This document shows positions 7,913 through 16,254 of a stretch of 37,031 bases of DNA, in pieces; the first letter of the stretch is position 1; every line of letters begins with the position of its first letter. The stretch spans positions 1 through 37,031 of the forward strand of contig JASFYU010000152.1 of the NCBI GenBank assembly GCA_045046905.1, read 5' to 3'. The translations under genes and the position numbers were made by a program. The stretch is from JASFYU01 sp045046905. GTDB lineage: Bacteria > Bacteroidota > Bacteroidia > Flavobacteriales > Flavobacteriaceae. Below the pieces are notes generated by a model that saw only the letters and a list, made by a program, of their open reading frames with translations, did no database searches and was not told where the DNA came from.

Positions 7913-9045
7913 TGAAGGACGTTTATATAACGAGAATCGCCAAATTTTTACCGAACAAGCCTATAGATAATGACCAAATGGAGGGGAAATTGGGCATTAT
8001 CAATGGGCGACCCTCTAAGGCCAGACGTATCGTACTCCGCAATAATCGCATAAAAACTCGGTATTATGCCATTGACGAAAATGGCGAAGTAACCCATAAC
8101 AATGCACAGCTTACAGCTATAGCAGTCGAGAAATTATGCGATACCGATTTTCCGAAGGAAGCCATTGAATTATTGTCTTGCGGAACCTCAAGCCCAGATC
8201 AGATACTGCCTTCGCATACTTCAATGGTGCACGGTTTTCTAAAGAATGGCAATATGGAGATTAACTCTCCCTCTGGGGCCTGTTGCTCAGGAATGAACGC
8301 TTTAAAATTTGGGTACCTTTCCGTAAAGACCGGGCAAGTAAACAATGCCGTATGTGCAGCTTCTGAACGAGCATCCTCTTGGATGAAGGCCGATATTTTC
8401 GAAAACGAAGTAGAACACCTTAAAGAATTGGAAGAAAGCCCGATTCTGGCGTTCAATAAAGAATTTTTACGGTGGATGCTTTCCGACGGCGCGGCAGCAA
8501 TACTGCTAGAGAATCAACCCAAAGGAAATACCCCTCTGAGAATCGAATGGATGGACGGCTATTCCTATGCCCATGAAATGGAGACCTGTATGTATGCCGG
8601 TGCCGAGAAACAAGAGGATGGCCATTTAAAGCCTTGGAGCGAATACCCTGCCAAGGAATGGGGCAAAAAATCACTTTTTGCCATTAAACAAGATACTCGT
8701 TTATTAGGCGACCATATTTTACAGAAAGGGGTCGATAGCTTAAAACAGTCTCTTGAAAAACATAATATCGGGCCAGCTGACATAGATTACTACCTGCCAC
8801 ATATATCCTCCTACTACTTTAAGGAAGGCCTATATAACGAATTGAAACATCAGGGCGTTGAAATGCCTTGGGAAAAGTGGTATTTGAACCTCGAAAAAAT
8901 AGGCAATATCGGTTCAGCGTCCATTTTTGTAATGTTGGAAGAGTTGGTAGCCTCGGACAAGTTGAAGAAAGGAGATACGATATTATTGCACGTACCTGAA
9001 AGTGCTCGTTTTTCCTATGCATATGCTTATTTAACCGTATGCTAG
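7912..9045 (+). CDS. darB: KAS III-like ketosynthase DarB
   Basis: The 377-aa product is a thiolase-fold enzyme of the KAS III type. A Cys-His-Asn triad can be read: C125 in GACCSGM (with C124 next to it), H297 in LPHISSYY and N332 in IGNIGSAS. DarB enzymes join two acyl precursors, one a beta-ketoacyl thioester, to a cyclic intermediate that DarA aromatizes to the dialkylresorcinol. Its start codon overlaps the darA stop by one base, so the two are very probably translated together. It differs from the FabF-like ketosynthases of the cluster, which have Cys-His-His triads. An ordinary FabH role is unlikely given the darA neighbour and the unusual sequence around the active site. Confidence 0.9.
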   Translation: MKDVYITRIAKFLPNKPIDNDQMEGKLGIINGRPSKARRIVLRNNRIKTRYYAIDENGEVTHNNAQLTAIAVEKLCDTDFPKEAIELLSCGTSSPDQILPSHTSMVHGFLKNGNMEINSPSGACCSGMNALKFGYLSVKTGQVNNAVCAASERASSWMKADIFENEVEHLKELEESPILAFNKEFLRWMLSDGAAAILLENQPKGNTPLRIEWMDGYSYAHEMETCMYAGAEKQEDGHLKPWSEYPAKEWGKKSLFAIKQDTRLLGDHILQKGVDSLKQSLEKHNIGPADIDYYLPHISSYYFKEGLYNELKHQGVEMPWEKWYLNLEKIGNIGSASIFVMLEELVASDKLKKGDTILLHVPESARFSYAYAYLTVC

Positions 9046-9049
9046 CCAA

Positions 9050-9487
9050 ATGAATCTGCTAGAGAACAATATAACCGATCCAGATTTTATCCAAACCCTG
9101 ATTCCCCAAAGACCACCTTTTGTAATGGTGGATAAAGTATTTTATTTTTCTCAAAAAAAAATAGTTTCAGGACTAACGATCACTAACGATCATCTTTTCT
9201 CGAAAAACGGTACTTTTGAAGCTCCCGGGCTCATTGAAAATATGGCCCAGACCATTGCATTGCACACAGGATATCAATTTTATCTAAAAAAAGAAGCTGT
9301 ACCTACAGGGTATATCGGTGCAATCAAGAAAGTAGAAATCGATTCTCTTCCGACTATAGGTCAAGAATTGATGACCACGGCAATCATTTTACATAATATC
9401 ATGGGAGTGACCTTGGTAAGCGCAACCATCGAATGTGATGGCACTATTATTGCTTCGAGCGAAATGAAAACAGTATTGGCCAGTTAA
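9050..9487 (+). CDS. ApeP-like hotdog 3-hydroxyacyl-ACP dehydratase subunit A
   Basis: This 145-aa single hotdog domain starts with IPQRPPFVMVDKV, the entry strand of FabZ/ApeP-like dehydratases, and has the central helix motif APGLIENMAQ with the acidic residue E63. The FabZ motif HFPGxPxMPG is absent. The nearest histidine is H48, one residue off the expected distance from E63, so it may or may not stand in for the catalytic His. The gene is 5 bp after darB and directly abuts a second, related hotdog gene. The likely role is dehydration of 3-hydroxyacyl-ACP to build the polyene, possibly only as a heterodimer. See the finding on the three hotdog proteins. Confidence 0.82.
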   Translation: MNLLENNITDPDFIQTLIPQRPPFVMVDKVFYFSQKKIVSGLTITNDHLFSKNGTFEAPGLIENMAQTIALHTGYQFYLKKEAVPTGYIGAIKKVEIDSLPTIGQELMTTAIILHNIMGVTLVSATIECDGTIIASSEMKTVLAS

Positions 9488-9943
9488 TTGAAAGAGATAC
9501 GCAACAATATCGATATTAAGAAATTCCTTCCGCATAGGGCGCCTATGCTTATGGTGAACGACATCACCTATATCGACGTCGATTCGGTCACTGTGGAATT
9601 CAATATTGTGCCGAATTGTATTTTTGTCAAGAACAATATACTCTCAGAAACCGGACTTATTGAAAATGCAGCACAAGCATGTTCCGCCATTGTAGGACAA
9701 CGCTTTTTTGAAGATGATGATCTAGAGGGAGAAGGAAACAAGGTCATCGGATATATCAGCACCATAAAAAAAGTCGAGATTTTCCAACTTCCAAAGGTCA
9801 ACGAAACCTTGGTAACCAAAGCAAAGCTTATTTCGCGCTATGATATCGGTGAAACGAGTATCTGTACCGTTGCCGGTTCCACTTTCAGAAATGACGATTT
9901 AATTGTAAATTGTACACTTAATTTCTTAATTCATGAAGTCTGA
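9488..9943 (+). CDS. ApeP-like hotdog 3-hydroxyacyl-ACP dehydratase subunit B
   Basis: This 151-aa hotdog protein begins with LPHRAPMLMVND, a very typical ApeP/FabZ-like opening. TTG 9488 is the only start that keeps this opening, and it follows the upstream stop codon without a gap. The helix motif reads ETGLIENAAQ with E59. The position matching H48 of the upstream paralogue is C44, and there is no HFP motif, so it lacks a catalytic histidine. The two genes are clearly paralogues placed side by side, as expected for subunits of one heteromeric dehydratase. It overlaps the next gene by 1 bp. The alternative is a non-catalytic structural subunit. Confidence 0.82.
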   Translation: MKEIRNNIDIKKFLPHRAPMLMVNDITYIDVDSVTVEFNIVPNCIFVKNNILSETGLIENAAQACSAIVGQRFFEDDDLEGEGNKVIGYISTIKKVEIFQLPKVNETLVTKAKLISRYDIGETSICTVAGSTFRNDDLIVNCTLNFLIHEV

Positions 9944-10344
9944 TGAGGAGAGAAGACGTACCACAGGACAAAAGTAATCTAGCATCGGTCAACTTTAGAG
10001 AGTTGTGCTATGCCCTTGATGAAAATGGCGAATATACCACCGAAAAAAGTACTGGCTGGGGTCCAAAGACCATTGCCCTGGACAATGCCATCAAGGTAAT
10101 CGAGGAACGTGTAGCTGATGCCAAACAGCGGGTGTTCAACAACCAGACCAGCCCTATAGAGTATTATATGGAACTCCATAAAATGGATTTAGGCATTCTA
10201 GCAAGCTACGTAAGTATTTGGAAATGGCTCGTAAAAAGACATTTTACCCCTGCTGTCTTTAAGAGATTAAGTGTGAAAACCTTACAGAAATACGCTGATG
10301 TTTTTGATATATCCATTGACGAACTACAGCACATCAAAACCTGA
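9943..10344 (+). CDS. Conserved small protein of unknown function in pigment operon
   Basis: I do not recognise a family with confidence. The 133-aa product is soluble, charged and probably mostly helical. Residues 1-55 are polar, with a GWGPKTIALDNAI stretch, followed by a long helix region (about 45-95). The C-terminal segment LSVKTLQKYADVFDISIDEL resembles the second half of an XRE-type helix-turn-helix, but the first half is not evident, so DNA binding is not supported. Its start overlaps the dehydratase stop by one base and it ends 3 bp before the BtrH-like gene. This makes it an integral operon member, perhaps an accessory subunit for the dehydratases or for the BtrH-like protein. Confidence 0.75.
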   Translation: MRREDVPQDKSNLASVNFRELCYALDENGEYTTEKSTGWGPKTIALDNAIKVIEERVADAKQRVFNNQTSPIEYYMELHKMDLGILASYVSIWKWLVKRHFTPAVFKRLSVKTLQKYADVFDISIDELQHIKT

Positions 10345-10347
10345 TTC

Positions 10348-11343
10348 ATGCAAATAGATTTTTCACATAAACAGTCCGCCCATTGCGAAAATGGTGTGGT
10401 ATCGAACCTAATGCGGCACAAAGGTTTTGAAGTTAGCGAACCTATGGTCTTCGGCATTGGTTCAGGGCTATTGTTCAGCTACCTTCCCTTTTTAAAGGTT
10501 AACTATGCCCCGGTATTTACCTACAGGGCCATGCCTGGGTCTATTTTCAAACGGTTCGCCAAACGGGTAGGAGTTACCATGAAAAAGGAGAAGTTCAGCG
10601 ACCCAAAGACCGCAAAGGCAAAATTGGATGAAAATCTTGAAAAGAACAATCCTGTAGGCTTACAGGTCGGGGTGTACAATCTACCCTATTTTCCAGAAGA
10701 GTATCGTTTTCATTTCAATGCCCACAATATGGTGGTATACGGAAAGAAAGGAAATACCTATCTCATCAGTGATCCCGTTATGGAAACCGTAACTACGATA
10801 ACCGATAAGGAACTCGAGAAGGTGCGCTTTGCAAAGGGAGCGTTCGCACCAAAAGGGCATATGTACTACCCCATCGAGTTTCCAAAAACCTTAGCCTTGG
10901 AAAAAGCCATCGTCAAAGGCATTAAACAAACCTGTAGAGACATGACCGCCCCCATGCCTCTTGTTGGGGTAAAAGCCATACGTTGGGTCTCTAGAAATAT
11001 TAGAAAATGGCCCAATACGCTGGGCACAAAAAAAGCCAACCATTATTTAGGCCAAATAGTTCGCATGCAAGAAGAAATAGGTACCGGTGGTGGTGGATTC
11101 CGATATATCTATGCCGCCTTTTTACAGGAGGCCGGAAAAATATTGAAAAATGACGGCCTTCTAAAACTTTCTAAAGAAATGACCGAAATCGGCGATCAGT
11201 GGCGTGATTTCGCCCTTGAAGCTTCACGTATTTATAAAAACCGAAGCACACAGACCGATGCGTATAACAAAGTAGCCGACCAACTCGCAGCACTTGCGGA
11301 CAGGGAAGAAATTTTCTTTCAGACATTGAGGAAGACGATATAA
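10348..11343 (+). CDS. BtrH-like acyltransferase (BtrH_N domain)
   Basis: The 331-aa product resembles the BtrH N-terminal domain family, a papain-like fold. BtrH itself moves an acyl group from an acyl carrier protein to an aminoglycoside in butirosin biosynthesis. A full candidate triad is visible: C13 in AHCENG, H126 in FNAHNMVVYG and D142 in LISDPV. The region after about residue 175 is helical and fits the DUF4872-type C-terminal part of this family. It is soluble, with no signal peptide. Because BtrH takes acyl groups from an ACP, this protein is a good candidate for joining aryl-polyenoyl-ACP to the dialkylresorcinol hydroxyl; that is inference. It is the last gene before a 116-bp gap. 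Confidence 0.8.
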   Translation: MQIDFSHKQSAHCENGVVSNLMRHKGFEVSEPMVFGIGSGLLFSYLPFLKVNYAPVFTYRAMPGSIFKRFAKRVGVTMKKEKFSDPKTAKAKLDENLEKNNPVGLQVGVYNLPYFPEEYRFHFNAHNMVVYGKKGNTYLISDPVMETVTTITDKELEKVRFAKGAFAPKGHMYYPIEFPKTLALEKAIVKGIKQTCRDMTAPMPLVGVKAIRWVSRNIRKWPNTLGTKKANHYLGQIVRMQEEIGTGGGGFRYIYAAFLQEAGKILKNDGLLKLSKEMTEIGDQWRDFALEASRIYKNRSTQTDAYNKVADQLAALADREEIFFQTLRKTI

Positions 11344-11399
11344 ATGCACGTAGGGCAATCCTCTTGTATTTACTGTGACATGTTTCAAAAAAATAGTTT

Positions 11400-11419
11400 T
11401 TGGTGATTATAATCACCAA
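11400..11419. promoter_or_regulatory. Perfect 20-bp palindrome upstream of ABC exporter genes
   Basis: TTGGTGATTATAATCACCAA is a perfect 10+10 palindrome with no loop, 40 bp before the ABC ATPase start. Its symmetry without a spacer suits a dimeric repressor site better than a transcription terminator, although T-rich DNA flanks both sides. A small CCTC-GAGG hairpin follows at about 11432-11444. Confidence 0.5.
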
Positions 11420-11459
11420 TTTTACAAAAAGCCTCTCTTTGAGGGGTCTAGGGGAACAT

Positions 11460-12203
11460 ATGATCCAAATAAATCAACTTTCTAAAAAGTACAAAGGCGC
11501 CGAAGACTATTCGGTCATCGATTTAAATTTGACCATTTCAAAGGGTGAAATTTTTGGTTTGTTAGGCCCTAATGGCGCAGGAAAAACCACCCTGATCTCT
11601 ATGCTAAGCTCCTTGTTGAAACCCACCTCAGGCTCCTTTACCATAAACGGACTCACGTATCAAGAAAACAAAAACGAGCTGAAGCAACTCATTGGTATCG
11701 TACCTCAGGAATACGCCCTCTACCCCTCTTTGACCGCCTATGAAAATCTGATTTATTTTGGAAGCATGTATGGTCTTAAGGGCGAAGCTTTAAAAGAACG
11801 CATTCATTCTCTTATAGAAACCTTGGGACTATCGGACTTTTCGAACAAAAAAATCAGTACTTTTTCCGGAGGAATGAAGCGGCGCATTAATTTGATTGCA
11901 AGTATGCTACATCGCCCTAAAGTATTGTTCTTGGACGAGCCCACCGTGGGCGTCGATGTACAATCTAAAAACGTAATCATCGATCATCTCAAACAGCTAA
12001 ATGCCGATGGCACCACAATCATTTACACCTCACATCATTTAAACGAGGCCGAACATTTTTGCACCTATGTAGCCATCATAGATTACGGAAAGCTGATTTG
12101 CAAAGGCACGCCCAAAGAACTCATTGCCCAACAAGAAGACGCCCATAATTTAGAGGATGTATTTTTGGCTCGTACAGGAAACGCACTTCGAGACTATGCA
12201 TAA
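11460..12203 (+). CDS. ABC transporter ATP-binding protein
   Basis: The 247-aa ATPase has the Walker A motif GPNGAGKTT starting near residue 36, a Q-loop (VPQEYALYPSLTAYENL), the signature FSGGMKRR and Walker B VLFLDEPTVGVD followed by the His switch (YTSHHL). This is the ABC-2 exporter subfamily. ATG 11460 is the usual start for the family; the frame is open upstream to 11400 but that stretch is the palindrome region. It overlaps the permease gene by 8 bp. Together they form a cytoplasmic-membrane exporter that may move the pigment or a precursor out of the cytoplasm. Confidence 0.93.
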   Translation: MIQINQLSKKYKGAEDYSVIDLNLTISKGEIFGLLGPNGAGKTTLISMLSSLLKPTSGSFTINGLTYQENKNELKQLIGIVPQEYALYPSLTAYENLIYFGSMYGLKGEALKERIHSLIETLGLSDFSNKKISTFSGGMKRRINLIASMLHRPKVLFLDEPTVGVDVQSKNVIIDHLKQLNADGTTIIYTSHHLNEAEHFCTYVAIIDYGKLICKGTPKELIAQQEDAHNLEDVFLARTGNALRDYA

Positions 12204-13467
12204 ACTTTGGGCATCTACATACAAGGAATTTCTGCTACTTATTAGAGATCTTGGGGGCTTGGCCATTTTGTTTTTCATGCCCCTATTATTGCTCATTGTG
12301 ATTACCTTGATACAAGACAGCACGTTTAAGTCTATTCAGGATACCAAGATCCCCATATTGTTAGTGGATTATGATAAAGGAAAGGTCTCCTCAACTATTC
12401 TCAAGAATTTGACCGCCTCAAATTCCTTTGATGTAATTCAAAAAAAATCAGAGGCCGAAGCCGTAGAACTGGTTTCCAAAGGAGAGTATCAATTGGCAAT
12501 AGTTATTCCAGAGCGCTTATCTATAGACCTGGAACACAAAATAAATGAAAATGTAGACGAAATCCTGGCCAAATTTGGAATAGAGGAAGAAGCGCTCTTA
12601 TCCACCCCAAAATCAAAGATAACGGCCAAGGAAGTGAAGCTTTATTTTGATCCGGCAACCCAGCGGTCTTTTAAAAATGCCGTCATGAACGGTATTGATA
12701 AGATGATTTCAAAAATCGAGACCCAGACCATTTACAAAGCCTTTCAAGAACAGCTGACCGAGGATGGCTCCGAAGCAATTTTCGCTACCGAAAACTTTAT
12801 CACCTTTAAAGAGATCATACCAAACAAAGGCGAACATGTAGTTATTCCAAATTCTACACAACACAATGTTCCTGCATGGACCCTTTTTGCCATATTCTTT
12901 ATCATTCTGCCCCTCTCGATCAATATGGTCAAAGAAAAAAATCAGGGCACCTTTATTCGTTTGCGAACCAACCCCGTGTCATATGCAACTGTTTTAGGAG
13001 GCAAAACATTGGTATATCTCTGTGTATGTCTCTTACAATTTGCCCTCATGCTACTAGTGGGCGTATACCTGTTTCCTGTCCTAGCGCTGCCCAGCTTAGA
13101 TGTTTCTGACAAATTACATCTGTTGTTCACGGTTGCCTTCTTCGCAGGATTGGCTGCCATTGGATTGGGCTTGCTACTAGGCACCATTGCCAAAACTCAG
13201 GAACAATCATCCCCCTTTGGGGCAACCCTAGTGGTAATCCTAGCGGCTTTGGGCGGCGTATGGGTACCTGTCTTCGTGATGCCCAAGTTTATGCAATTAC
13301 TTTCTAATATATCACCCATGAATTGGGGGCTGAACGCCTTCTATGATGTATTTTTACGAAGTGTTGGTTTTGTAGAGATTATTCCTGAAATAGCCCTATT
13401 ATTTGCTTTTTTTATCATTACTGTCATCATTGCTATTGTATATAACGAACAAAAAAATGCCGTCTAA
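12196..13467 (+). CDS. ABC-2 type transporter permease
   Basis: The 423-aa product has one N-terminal membrane segment (about 17-38, LAILFFMPLLLLIVITLI). A large extracytoplasmic region of some 200 residues follows, then a cluster of five or six membrane segments in the C-terminal half, the layout of ABC-2 (YhgE/DrrB-like) permeases. ATG 12196 overlaps the ATPase stop by 8 bp and its own stop overlaps the thioesterase by 11 bp. The partner ATPase is the gene just upstream. The substrate is not shown by sequence; pigment export is inferred from the position in the cluster. Confidence 0.9.
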   Translation: MHKLWASTYKEFLLLIRDLGGLAILFFMPLLLLIVITLIQDSTFKSIQDTKIPILLVDYDKGKVSSTILKNLTASNSFDVIQKKSEAEAVELVSKGEYQLAIVIPERLSIDLEHKINENVDEILAKFGIEEEALLSTPKSKITAKEVKLYFDPATQRSFKNAVMNGIDKMISKIETQTIYKAFQEQLTEDGSEAIFATENFITFKEIIPNKGEHVVIPNSTQHNVPAWTLFAIFFIILPLSINMVKEKNQGTFIRLRTNPVSYATVLGGKTLVYLCVCLLQFALMLLVGVYLFPVLALPSLDVSDKLHLLFTVAFFAGLAAIGLGLLLGTIAKTQEQSSPFGATLVVILAALGGVWVPVFVMPKFMQLLSNISPMNWGLNAFYDVFLRSVGFVEIIPEIALLFAFFIITVIIAIVYNEQKNAV

Positions 13468-13894
13468 ACCCAAAAAGGAAATTAGTTTTACAAGTGAGAT
13501 ACGTGTTCGGTTCGTCGAGACCGATCCACTCGGAATTGTATGGCACGGCAACTACATTCAATATTTTGAAGATGGCCGGGAAGCTTTTGGGCGATACCAC
13601 GGAATCTCCTATCTAGATCAAAAAGAACATAATTTCTCAACGCCCATTGTAAGATCAAGCAGTGAACATAAACTACCGCTGCGCTATGGCGATGTGGCCA
13701 CCGTAAAAACGATTTATATAGACTCGCCTGCCGCCAAAATGATGTTCAGGTATGAAATTTTCAATCCTGACGGGCAGTTGGTATGTACCGGAGAAACGGT
13801 TCAGGTGTTTGTTGAACTAGAAGGCGAACTTTCCTTGACCATCCCCCAGTTCTTTATAGATTGGAAGATAAAAGTAGGACTACTAGATGGGTGA
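13457..13894 (+). CDS. Acyl thioesterase, 4-hydroxybenzoyl-CoA thioesterase-like hotdog
   Basis: The 145-aa product has the family motif RFVETDPLGIVWHGNYIQYFEDGREAFG (split here: ETD23PLGIVWHGNY, then FEDGREAFG), where D23 is the catalytic acid of 4HBT-type thioesterases. ATG 13457 puts the motif at the usual distance from the N-terminus; the longer open frame would encode a hydrophobic leader that is only the permease C-terminus read out of frame. It overlaps both neighbours (11 and 8 bp). It matches the place of ApeK-like thioesterases in aryl polyene clusters. It probably clears stalled acyl-ACP or releases the chain. Confidence 0.88.
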   Translation: MPSKPKKEISFTSEIRVRFVETDPLGIVWHGNYIQYFEDGREAFGRYHGISYLDQKEHNFSTPIVRSSSEHKLPLRYGDVATVKTIYIDSPAAKMMFRYEIFNPDGQLVCTGETVQVFVELEGELSLTIPQFFIDWKIKVGLLDG

Positions 13895-15053
13895 GGTATA
13901 CGCATCATATAACAATATTATTTCTTCCTATGGTTTTGATAGCGAGACGGCCGTTCAAAACATAAGTCACGAAGTTTCCGGACTTCGATGTATTGATGAC
14001 CAAAAGTTTTTACCCGAACCTTTCTATGCCTCTTTGATCGATCACGAAAGATTACAAAGCGAATTTGAAGCTTTAAATCCAAAAGAGCGGTTTACCCGAT
14101 TAGAAAAAATGATGCTGGTTTCTTTGGAAAAAGTAATCAAAGCATCTCGCCTAACACTTACAGATAGAGTCGGATTGATTATCTCTACCACCAAAGGAAA
14201 CATCGACGTTTTAGGAAAAGACAGTTCTTTTCAAAAAGAACGTGCCTATTTGGGTGAGATGGCAAAAGCTATACAAGACTTTTTCGGTTTTACTGCGGAG
14301 CCCATAGTACTATCAAATGCATGCGTATCGGGTATTTTGGCTGTTGCGGTCGCCAAACGGTTTATCGTACAAGAAAGATTCGACCATGTTTTCATAGTCA
14401 GCGGAGATTTGGTGACAAAGTTCATCCTCTCCGGATTCAATTCTTTTCAGGCCTTGAGCAATATCCCATGCCGACCTTATTGTAAAACACGTTCTGGTAT
14501 TAATATCGGGGAAGTAGCCGCCAGTATATTGGTCACTAAAGACAGCCGTAATTTGGCAAAGGAATCTGTTGTTGTATTGGGTGAAGCTTCCTGTAACGAT
14601 GCCAATCACATATCTGGGCCATCGCGAACCGGAGAGGGATTGTTCAAAAGTGTACAATCCGCCCTTAAACAGGCGAATCTTGAGGCAGACAAAATCGATT
14701 ATATCTCGGCCCATGGTACGGCCACCTCCTTCAACGATGAGATGGAGGCCATTGCCTTCGACCGCTTAGGGATGCGGCATATTCCCTTGAATAGCCTAAA
14801 AGGCTATTTCGGACATACTTTGGGCGCATCAGGCCTATTAGAGACTATTGTAGGTATGCATTCGCTACATCAAAACACCCTGTTTGCCACGAAGGGGTTT
14901 CAAGAACTCGGCGTATCAAAACCCCTGAATATCATCGAAGAAACCATCTCGAAAAAATTATATACTTTTTTAAAGACCGCCTCAGGTTTTGGAGGTTGCA
15001 ATACGGCGGTGATTTTTGCGAAAAGTAAACTCTCTCGAGGCAAGCTCGCCTAA
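13887..15053 (+). CDS. Beta-ketoacyl-ACP synthase (KS 2)
   Basis: The 388-aa ketosynthase is divergent at the N-terminus, which lacks the usual VVITGMG opening, but keeps the full triad: C146 (NACVSGI), H276 (SAHGTA) and H310 (FGHTLG), and ends with ASGFGGCNTAV. It overlaps the thioesterase by 8 bp and is the last gene before a 124-bp gap. Aryl polyene systems use several KS enzymes, and this less canonical one may act at priming or at the last step. It is not a chain length factor because the active-site Cys is present. Confidence 0.9.
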   Translation: MGEVYASYNNIISSYGFDSETAVQNISHEVSGLRCIDDQKFLPEPFYASLIDHERLQSEFEALNPKERFTRLEKMMLVSLEKVIKASRLTLTDRVGLIISTTKGNIDVLGKDSSFQKERAYLGEMAKAIQDFFGFTAEPIVLSNACVSGILAVAVAKRFIVQERFDHVFIVSGDLVTKFILSGFNSFQALSNIPCRPYCKTRSGINIGEVAASILVTKDSRNLAKESVVVLGEASCNDANHISGPSRTGEGLFKSVQSALKQANLEADKIDYISAHGTATSFNDEMEAIAFDRLGMRHIPLNSLKGYFGHTLGASGLLETIVGMHSLHQNTLFATKGFQELGVSKPLNIIEETISKKLYTFLKTASGFGGCNTAVIFAKSKLSRGKLA

Positions 15054-15121
15054 CGGTAAGCTAGGCCAGAAGGAGTTAAAAAGAATAAAATTTTTATATT
15101 TCGACGCAAATGTCGAGGTAT

Positions 15122-15135
15122 CTGCCGACAGGCAG
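15122..15135. repeat. Short hairpin (CTGCC-GACA-GGCAG) in gap before methyltransferase
   Basis: CTGCC, a 4-base loop and GGCAG form a perfect 5-bp stem 42 bp before the methyltransferase ATG. No T-run follows, so it is not a classical terminator. A second small inverted repeat, TCGAC...GTCGA, lies at about 15101-15116. The role is unknown. Confidence 0.35.
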
Positions 15136-15177
15136 GTTAAACCCACAATGTGGAACTAAAATACAACAGCTTTGAAA

Positions 15178-16254
15178 ATGTCAAAAAAAACAATGAAAGC
15201 CATAGATGCCCTACAAGAGGCACAGAAAATCGCCTTTTCCCCCTTTGTATTTCAAGCAACCATCTCTCTGAGAAAATTGGGAATTTTGGATTTTATCTTA
15301 CAGAAAAATTCGGTTGGAGGCATTACCATCGAAGACATTTCAAAAAAACTGTCCATTTCCGAATATGGCGTGGGCGTACTGCTTGAAATAGCCGAAAGTG
15401 CCGATATTGTAAGCAAAAATGACGAAAATAAATACGAACTGACCAAAATCGGATATTTTCTAAATTGTAACAACACCACCGACGTCAACATAAATTTCAC
15501 CAATGAAGTCTGCTATAAAGGATTGTTCCATTTGACCGAATCTATTAAAACAGGAAAACCAGAAGGTTTAAAAGAACTAGGGGACTGGGAAACCATATAT
15601 GAAGGGCTATCACAACTAAGCCCTGAAGCACAAAAATCATGGTTTGAATTCGACCATTATTATTCAGATGATATCTTTGAAGAGGCATTGAAAATCGTAT
15701 TCAGAAAGCCCCCAAAAACACTCTTTGATATTGGCGGAAACACCGGAAAGTTCGCCCTGCACTGTTGTAGTTACAATGCCGATGTAGCCATAAAAATATT
15801 TGATCTACCCGGACAATTGAACAAGGCACTCACCACTGCCAAAAACAAGGGTCTGGAAACTAGAATTTCAGGGCAGGAAATCGATTGGCTATCAGAGAAT
15901 CCCCAAATTCCGAAAGGAGCCGACACAATTTGGATGAGCCAGTTTTTAGATTGTTTCTCAAAGGACGAAATTCTAAAAATCTTAACAAGCTGTGCAAAAT
16001 CTATGGATGACGATACTGACCTGATTATTACCGAAACCTATACAGATCGGCAAAAGTTTGACAATGCCAAGTTTATCCTAGAAGCCACATCATTATATTT
16101 TACAGTATTAGCCAATGGAAACAGTAAAATGTACAAGGCCGATGTACTGATCGAGTTAATTGAAAAGGCCGGACTAACGATTCAAGAGGACATTGCCCTA
16201 GGCGAATACCATACTCTATTGGTCTGCAAAAAAAAGATAGCCTCTGATGGGTAA
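15178..16254 (+). CDS. SAM-dependent methyltransferase, O-methyltransferase family 2-like
   Basis: The 358-aa product has the two-part layout of plant COMT-type and bacterial polyketide methyltransferases: an N-terminal winged-helix dimerization domain (about 10-100) and a C-terminal Rossmann domain with the SAM motif D184-I-G-G-N-T-G190. The segment that normally reads LHDW and supplies the catalytic histidine reads FLDCF here (D258 in place of His). Flexirubin carries a ring methyl next to the phenol, so C-methylation of the aryl ring is a reasonable role and would not need the O-methylation base; this is inference. ATG 15178 is preferred over TTG 15172. The stop overlaps the next gene by 8 bp. 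Confidence 0.86.
   Translation: MSKKTMKAIDALQEAQKIAFSPFVFQATISLRKLGILDFILQKNSVGGITIEDISKKLSISEYGVGVLLEIAESADIVSKNDENKYELTKIGYFLNCNNTTDVNINFTNEVCYKGLFHLTESIKTGKPEGLKELGDWETIYEGLSQLSPEAQKSWFEFDHYYSDDIFEEALKIVFRKPPKTLFDIGGNTGKFALHCCSYNADVAIKIFDLPGQLNKALTTAKNKGLETRISGQEIDWLSENPQIPKGADTIWMSQFLDCFSKDEILKILTSCAKSMDDDTDLIITETYTDRQKFDNAKFILEATSLYFTVLANGNSKMYKADVLIELIEKAGLTIQEDIALGEYHTLLVCKKKIASDG

Noticed and set aside
9943..10344. XRE-family transcription regulator
   Set aside because: Only one helix pair at the C-terminus resembles XRE; the rest of the helix-turn-helix is missing.
11400..11459. N-terminal extension of the ABC ATPase from ATG 11400
   Set aside because: The stretch covers the palindrome and gives a non-family N-terminus; ATG 11460 fits the normal ABC start.
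14313..14714. Open frame of 133 codons opposite KS 2
   Set aside because: It is antisense to the region with the KS active-site motifs and has no recognisable motif of its own.
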